In this document: piece by piece, positions 6,000 through 8,141 of the stretch
How positions within the stretch are numbered: position 1 is the first letter of the stretch
Layout of the letters: every line of letters starts with the position of its first letter
NCBI GenBank assembly: GCA_003542355.1
Contig: DPKU01000041.1
Span: 1-8,141, forward strand
DNA: 8,141 bases
Source: Clostridiales bacterium
GTDB taxonomy: Bacteria; Bacillota; Clostridia; Peptostreptococcales; Anaerovoracaceae
Direction: 5' to 3'
Made by a program: the position numbers and the translations under genes
The notes under the pieces: model-generated
Databases searched by the model: none
The model's input: only the letters and a program-made list of their open reading frames with translations
Told to the model about the DNA's origin: nothing

Positions 6000-6073
6000 G
6001 CGGGTGTAGTTCAATGGCAGAACGTGGCCTTCCCAAGGCTAAGGCGAGGGTTCGATTCCCTTCACCCGCTCCA
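6000..6073 (+). tRNA. tRNA-Gly, anticodon CCC, CCA end encoded
   Basis: The full cloverleaf is visible. The acceptor arms GCGGGTG (6000-6006) and CACCCGC (6063-6069) pair completely. The D-arm is GTTC/GAAC. The anticodon stem 6025-6029/6037-6041 has loop TTCCCAA, giving anticodon CCC at 6032-6034 (reads GGG). The variable loop is AGGC. The T-arm is GAGGG-TTCGATT-CCCTT. The T discriminator is followed by an encoded CCA at 6071-6073. The gene is intact although foreign DNA appears to begin right after it. Confidence 0.96.
6047..6073. other. Probable prophage attachment site (att core) in the 3' half of tRNA-Gly
   Basis: Host genes with consistent composition stop at this tRNA, and phage-type genes begin within 200 bases of its 3' end. 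Tyrosine recombinases of phages commonly use the T-arm and acceptor 3' part of tRNA genes as the core. No second copy occurs in the window, so the exact core is not determined; it would be expected beyond 8141 at the other end of the element. Confidence 0.55.
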
Positions 6074-6080
6074 ATGTAGA

Positions 6081-6102
6081 AGTCGCTGAAAATGCGGCTT
6101 TT
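6081..6102 (+). terminator. Possible terminator of the tRNA-Gly transcript
   Basis: AGTCGC and GCGGCT form a six-pair stem with one G-T pair around a TGAAAAT loop, followed by TTT. The stem is short and the T run weak. If this is used, the phage flank supplies it. Confidence 0.4.
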
Positions 6103-6153
6103 GCTTATATATCAACGCTTTACGGATTTATCACTTCAAAATATTCATTGTTG

Positions 6154-6218
6154 CATCTTGCATTTTCACCCCTTTATATTGCATTTTTTATAGTCCATGC
6201 AAGATGAAATGCAAGATG
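6154..6218. repeat. Three copies of ATGCAAGATG beside the attachment site, candidate integrase arm-type sites
   Basis: ATGCAAGATGAA occurs twice in perfect tandem (6197-6208 and 6209-6220), and its decamer core occurs inverted as CATCTTGCAT at 6154-6163. The inverted copy extends to CATCTTGCATTTTCA, which matches the reverse complement of the second tandem copy apart from one base. A weaker TTGCATTTT lies at 6179-6187. Grouped short repeats in both orientations within 150 bases of an integration core are typical of the arm sites bound by the N-terminal domain of tyrosine integrases. The other 6074-6229 sequence holds no gene. Confidence 0.5.
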
Positions 6219-6229
6219 AAGAACAAATT

Positions 6230-6258
6230 AAAAAAGCCCTAGACATTCGTCTGGGGCT
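6230..6258 (-). terminator. Rho-independent terminator of the 301-codon prophage gene
   Basis: Read on the minus strand, AGCCC-C-AGAC and GTCT-A-GGGCT pair around a four-base loop with one internal mismatch, and six T residues follow (plus-strand A run 6230-6235). It lies just after the stop codon at 6267-6269. Confidence 0.85.
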
Positions 6259-6266
6259 TCCTGGCC

Positions 6267-7172
6267 CTACATCCCTATTTGATGATCTTTTTCAGCCTCT
6301 ATAATATCGCCGATAACCTTTAGAACTCGATAACGCTCGCTGCCCTTAATAACATTTCCGCTCTTGTCGAGGGATACCTCAGTTTTAAGCTCTACCTGGA
6401 TTCGCATACCGGGGCCAAAGCGTACTTTTTCTGCATGAATACGTTCCAGCCACGCTTTATCTTCGATTGTTGCATCGATATTTTTATCAAAAATAAATCC
6501 CCACTTTGAATCACCATATAGATCTGGTTTTCTGATTATTAAAAAGGTCTGTATGGTGTTCTCAAAAACCTCAGCTTCATCAATAATCATACCCTCGACA
6601 ACCGGCGCGACAGCATGAATGTTTTCCTTTGTATATTCAACCACTTCATTTTTTACATTATCCTTTATTTGAAACCCTTGTCGCTCTTCATCTTGTTTGA
6701 CAACATTGACTATATTGATAATACTGTTTTCAATTTTTGCCCCTGAAAAATACTTGTCAGCTGTCTTCCTTGATGTTATGAGCGTATTTCCTGCGACGTT
6801 TGTTATTTGGGCATCATCCCCGCTATTTTCAATTTTTTGAGGCCGACTGCCGTTCAAGTGTTTTGCTATCTTAAACACGCCACATACGGCTCCTACCAAA
6901 TACGCAGCTATCGCATCCGGAGAAGACATCAAAGTTACAGCTTGCTCTGCGACAGCTTGAAAATCAATATCAAAACTATCATTCCGGAACTTGGTGACTT
7001 TCAAATTAACATATGTATCGGGTTCATTTCTTATAATTTCTTCTACAATGTCTACGGTTGAGGAAAGAATTTGCGATAAAGCCTGCGCATCTATTTCGGA
7101 CTTTCCTTCAAGTTCAAACGAAAATTGCGCTTCGCTTTTTATGAAATCCGCTTTGACGATGTCATTTTTCAT
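6267..7172 (-). CDS. Uncharacterised 301-residue prophage-end protein (moron-like gene)
   Basis: A soluble-looking protein with no signal peptide and no enzyme motif that I recognise. The N-terminal part (about 15-72) looks alpha/beta and ends NDSFDIDFQAVAEQ. A hydrophobic helix follows (86-104, AIAAYLVGAVCGVFKIAKH), then KHLNGSRPQK, then a polar linker with NVAGNTLI. The C-terminal part (about 195-292) is rich in alternating hydrophobic strands, including SKWGFIFDKNIDATI, GPGMRIQVELKTEV and YRVLKVIGD. This order resembles, from memory, a family of uncharacterised proteins scattered through phages and mobile elements; I cannot assign a function. AAGGAGA at 7177-7183 lies four to five bases before the ATG. 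It has its own promoter and terminator, reads away from the lysis cassette, and is visibly more AT-rich than its neighbours, which suggests separate acquisition and expression in the lysogen. Superinfection exclusion or defence is possible but unproven. Confidence 0.85.
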   Translation of the reverse strand: MKNDIVKADFIKSEAQFSFELEGKSEIDAQALSQILSSTVDIVEEIIRNEPDTYVNLKVTKFRNDSFDIDFQAVAEQAVTLMSSPDAIAAYLVGAVCGVFKIAKHLNGSRPQKIENSGDDAQITNVAGNTLITSRKTADKYFSGAKIENSIINIVNVVKQDEERQGFQIKDNVKNEVVEYTKENIHAVAPVVEGMIIDEAEVFENTIQTFLIIRKPDLYGDSKWGFIFDKNIDATIEDKAWLERIHAEKVRFGPGMRIQVELKTEVSLDKSGNVIKGSERYRVLKVIGDIIEAEKDHQIGM

Positions 7173-7203
7173 ATGCTCTCCTTAATGTCCGTTATATATG
7201 CTA

Positions 7204-7232
7204 AGAATACATGAGGAAGAATCAGATTGCAA
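7204..7232 (-). promoter_or_regulatory. Promoter of the 301-codon prophage gene
   Basis: On the minus strand, TTGCAA (plus-strand 7227-7232) and TATTCT (plus-strand 7204-7209) are separated by 17 bases. The start would be near 7197. It lies downstream of the lysis-cassette terminator, so the gene can be transcribed independently of the late operon. Confidence 0.55.
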
Positions 7233-7254
7233 CCATGGCAAATATTCAGCAATT

Positions 7255-7284
7255 AAAAAGGCCCCGGAAAACCATCCGAGGCCT
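7255..7284 (-). terminator. Rho-independent terminator ending the prophage late (lysis) operon
   Basis: On the minus strand, AGGCC-T-CGGA pairs with TCCG-G-GGCCT around a six-base loop, with one G-T pair inside the stem, and is followed by five T residues (plus-strand A run 7255-7259). It begins 14 bases after the holin stop codon. Confidence 0.85.
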
Positions 7285-7298
7285 CTCAACAATATCCC

Positions 7299-7595
7299 TT
7301 ATTCCATCTGTCCCTTCGCCCAATTGTACCATTCCTGAAGTTTCTCTCGGAGTGTCTTCTCGGTCACAAACGCTTTCAGCCATCGAGGCAGTCGCTGCCA
7401 GGCCTGAGCATATACCCAGTCCATCTTCTGCTTGCCTTCCGTCGTGGCCATCAACCGCTCGGCAGAAAGCATGAAGGAAAGCGCCGATGATCGCAGCGTC
7501 TCCCATTGCTTGGTGTAGATCGCGTAGACCATACCCACAATTGCGGCTAGGATCAACGCTACCGTTTCGATATTCGAGATTAAAAATTCACTCAT
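7299..7595 (-). CDS. Phage holin, LLH-like family
   Basis: A 98-residue protein starting MSEFLISNIETVALILAAIV, with one N-terminal membrane segment (about residues 9-27) and then a charged, helical tail: KQWETLRSSALSFMLSAERLM, a GKQKMDWVYAQAW segment, LPRWLKAFVTEKTLREKLQEW. This layout matches LLH-type holins of Firmicutes phages, which form the membrane lesion that ends infection. The start at 7595 is preferred because AAAGGA (plus-strand 7605-7610) precedes it. The upstream ATG at 7616 would add seven residues but lacks a ribosome binding site. The first eight bases overlap the end of the gene before it, so translation is probably coupled. It is the last gene of the late operon; no endolysin follows. 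Confidence 0.7.
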   Translation of the reverse strand: MSEFLISNIETVALILAAIVGMVYAIYTKQWETLRSSALSFMLSAERLMATTEGKQKMDWVYAQAWQRLPRWLKAFVTEKTLREKLQEWYNWAKGQME

Positions 7596-7785
7596 CTTTT
7601 TTATTCCTTTCTTCATTCTTTTTGATGGATGCCAACGCCCACAGCTCCCCGGTCGTAAAGGCGAACCAGGCGCCGACTAAAACAGTAGGCTCGGATCCAA
7701 CCCGACAAAATACGTACAGGACCCCTATCGTGAAAATGGCATTGAGAGCGATTATGGCCATGACCAAACCTTTTGAAAATCTCAT
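7588..7785 (-). CDS. Small two-helix phage membrane protein
   Basis: A 65-residue protein starting MRFSKGLVMAIIALNAIFTI. Two hydrophobic segments, about residues 6-25 and 32-52, are joined by a short GSEPT turn, and a highly charged tail (KKNEERNKKDE) closes it. The tail predicts a cytoplasmic C-terminus. The start at 7785 is chosen because GGAGG lies seven bases upstream (plus-strand 7793-7797); a start at 7806 would lie inside the preceding gene. Size, charge pattern and position between two other lysis-type genes suggest a holin-associated or second holin-like protein. Similar small proteins accompany tail and lysis genes in other clostridial phages as far as I recall, without a known function. 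Confidence 0.7.
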   Translation of the reverse strand: MRFSKGLVMAIIALNAIFTIGVLYVFCRVGSEPTVLVGAWFAFTTGELWALASIKKNEERNKKDE

Positions 7786-7789
7786 TTCT

Positions 7790-8089
7790 CTACCTCCGTT
7801 CAGCATTGGCCTCGATCAGGAAGTCCTCCAGCTCGTGCTTCATCCGCTTTCGGTATGTCAGCGCTTCATCCAGTTCGCCATTCAGCTTTTCACCTTTTAC
7901 GGCCCTTGCGGTTTGCTCTGCAAGAGATCCGACAGCATCGACATTCTTAAGAGTCAGAACGCATTCTTTCTTGCGAAGCTCCTCCTTTCGATCGTTCTTT
8001 TTGTCCATTGCCGTGATCTTCATAAGGACGATTCCAGTAATGATCGAAGAAACGATGCCTGTGACCAAGCCTAAAATGGTGATGTCCAT
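7790..8089 (-). CDS. Small membrane-anchored phage protein of the lysis region
   Basis: A 99-residue protein with one N-terminal membrane segment (MDITILGLVTGIVSSIITGIV, about residues 3-23), then a charged region (KKNDRKEELRKKE, about 30-42), then a helical part with NVDAVGSLAEQTARAVKGEK and a C-terminal MKHELEDFLIEANAE. The layout of one anchor plus a long amphipathic or coiled-coil tail resembles XhlA-like and related uncharacterised proteins between tail and lysis genes. A strong AGGAGG (plus-strand 8095-8100) precedes the ATG and overlaps the stop codon of the upstream gene. The next gene starts four bases after its stop. A structural or lysis-accessory role is inferred from position only. 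Confidence 0.7.
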   Translation of the reverse strand: MDITILGLVTGIVSSIITGIVLMKITAMDKKNDRKEELRKKECVLTLKNVDAVGSLAEQTARAVKGEKLNGELDEALTYRKRMKHELEDFLIEANAERR

Positions 8090-8098
8090 GTAAGCCTC

Positions 8099-8141
8099 CT
8101 AATCCGTCACAACCGGCATCTGCTCTGCCGCATCGTATTCA
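8099..8141 (-). CDS. C-terminal end of an upstream prophage gene (partial)
   Basis: An open frame enters from beyond the window on the minus strand and ends EYDAAEQMPVVTD followed by TAG, whose bases are part of the AGGAGG ribosome binding site of the next gene. Only 13 codons are visible, too few to name it. By position it would be a tail-region or baseplate-region gene. The call rests on the shared TAGGAGG junction, which is typical of coupled phage genes. Confidence 0.5.
   Translation of the reverse strand, partial: EYDAAEQMPVVTD

Larger units (their letters stand above)
6074..8141. mobile_element. One end of a prophage integrated at tRNA-Gly
   Basis: Downstream of the tRNA every gene is on the minus strand, short and tightly packed, and the set looks like a phage late-region end: an upstream gene tail, three small membrane-type proteins including an LLH-like holin, a terminator, and an AT-rich independent gene next to the attachment site. 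The integrase, packaging and head genes are not in view and should lie beyond 8141. Whether the prophage is intact cannot be judged from this end. Confidence 0.8.

Noticed and set aside
5356..6036. A 226-codon minus-strand frame over nifU, the terminator and the start of the tRNA
   Set aside because: It overlaps three well-supported features and has no recognisable protein.
6197..6220. Tandem 12-base repeat as the start of a CRISPR array
   Set aside because: Units are contiguous with no spacers and only two in number; proximity to the tRNA fits integrase sites better.
7487..8074. A 195-codon plus-strand frame over the phage cassette
   Set aside because: It is antisense to three small genes with good ribosome binding sites and tight junctions; no start signal supports it.

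Overview
The window looks like chromosome of a Gram-positive anaerobe, probably a member of the Clostridia with moderately high GC. The pointers are a lipoprotein-type solute-binding protein, strong AGGAGG-like ribosome binding sites, TTGACA/TATAAT-type promoters, an rrf2-nifS-nifU iron-sulfur locus, and phage genes of Firmicutes type (an LLH-like holin). A host region (1-6073) meets the end of a prophage (6074-8141) at a tRNA-Gly gene.

Region 1 (1-3694) is an amino-acid uptake and hydrolysis locus. A polar-amino-acid ABC ATPase, cut by the window edge, reads leftward. Divergently, an extracellular binding lipoprotein, a HisM/GlnP-type permease and an AbgB-like M20 metallo-amidohydrolase read rightward and end at a strong terminator. 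The two transcription units share a 153-bp divergent promoter region, which has a perfect 12-bp palindrome between the two -35 boxes. The likely job is to import an amino acid or a conjugated amino acid and then cleave an amide bond in the cytoplasm.

Region 2 (3698-5946) is Fe-S cluster assembly: an Rrf2/IscR-type repressor with three cysteines, a NifS/IscS cysteine desulfurase and a NifU/IscU scaffold. A 17-bp partly palindromic motif, CCTAY-N7-GTAGK, occurs three times: once inside the rrf2 promoter and twice around the nifS promoter. It is a strong candidate for the Rrf2 operator and suggests autoregulation plus control of nifSU by cluster status.

Region 3 (5960-6073) is tRNA-Gly(CCC) with encoded CCA and its own promoter. 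Its 3' end appears to be the attachment site of a prophage. Just inside the element are repeated copies of the decamer ATGCAAGATG in both orientations, resembling integrase arm-type sites.

Region 4 (6230-8141, all on the minus strand) is the late end of the prophage: the tail of an upstream gene, then three short overlapping or closely packed membrane-protein genes (a lysis-type cassette with an LLH-like holin) ending at a terminator. It is followed by a separate, AT-rich 301-codon gene with its own promoter and its own terminator. That gene has the layout of a phage moron next to the attachment site. Its function is unknown and it is the most interesting unexplained gene here.
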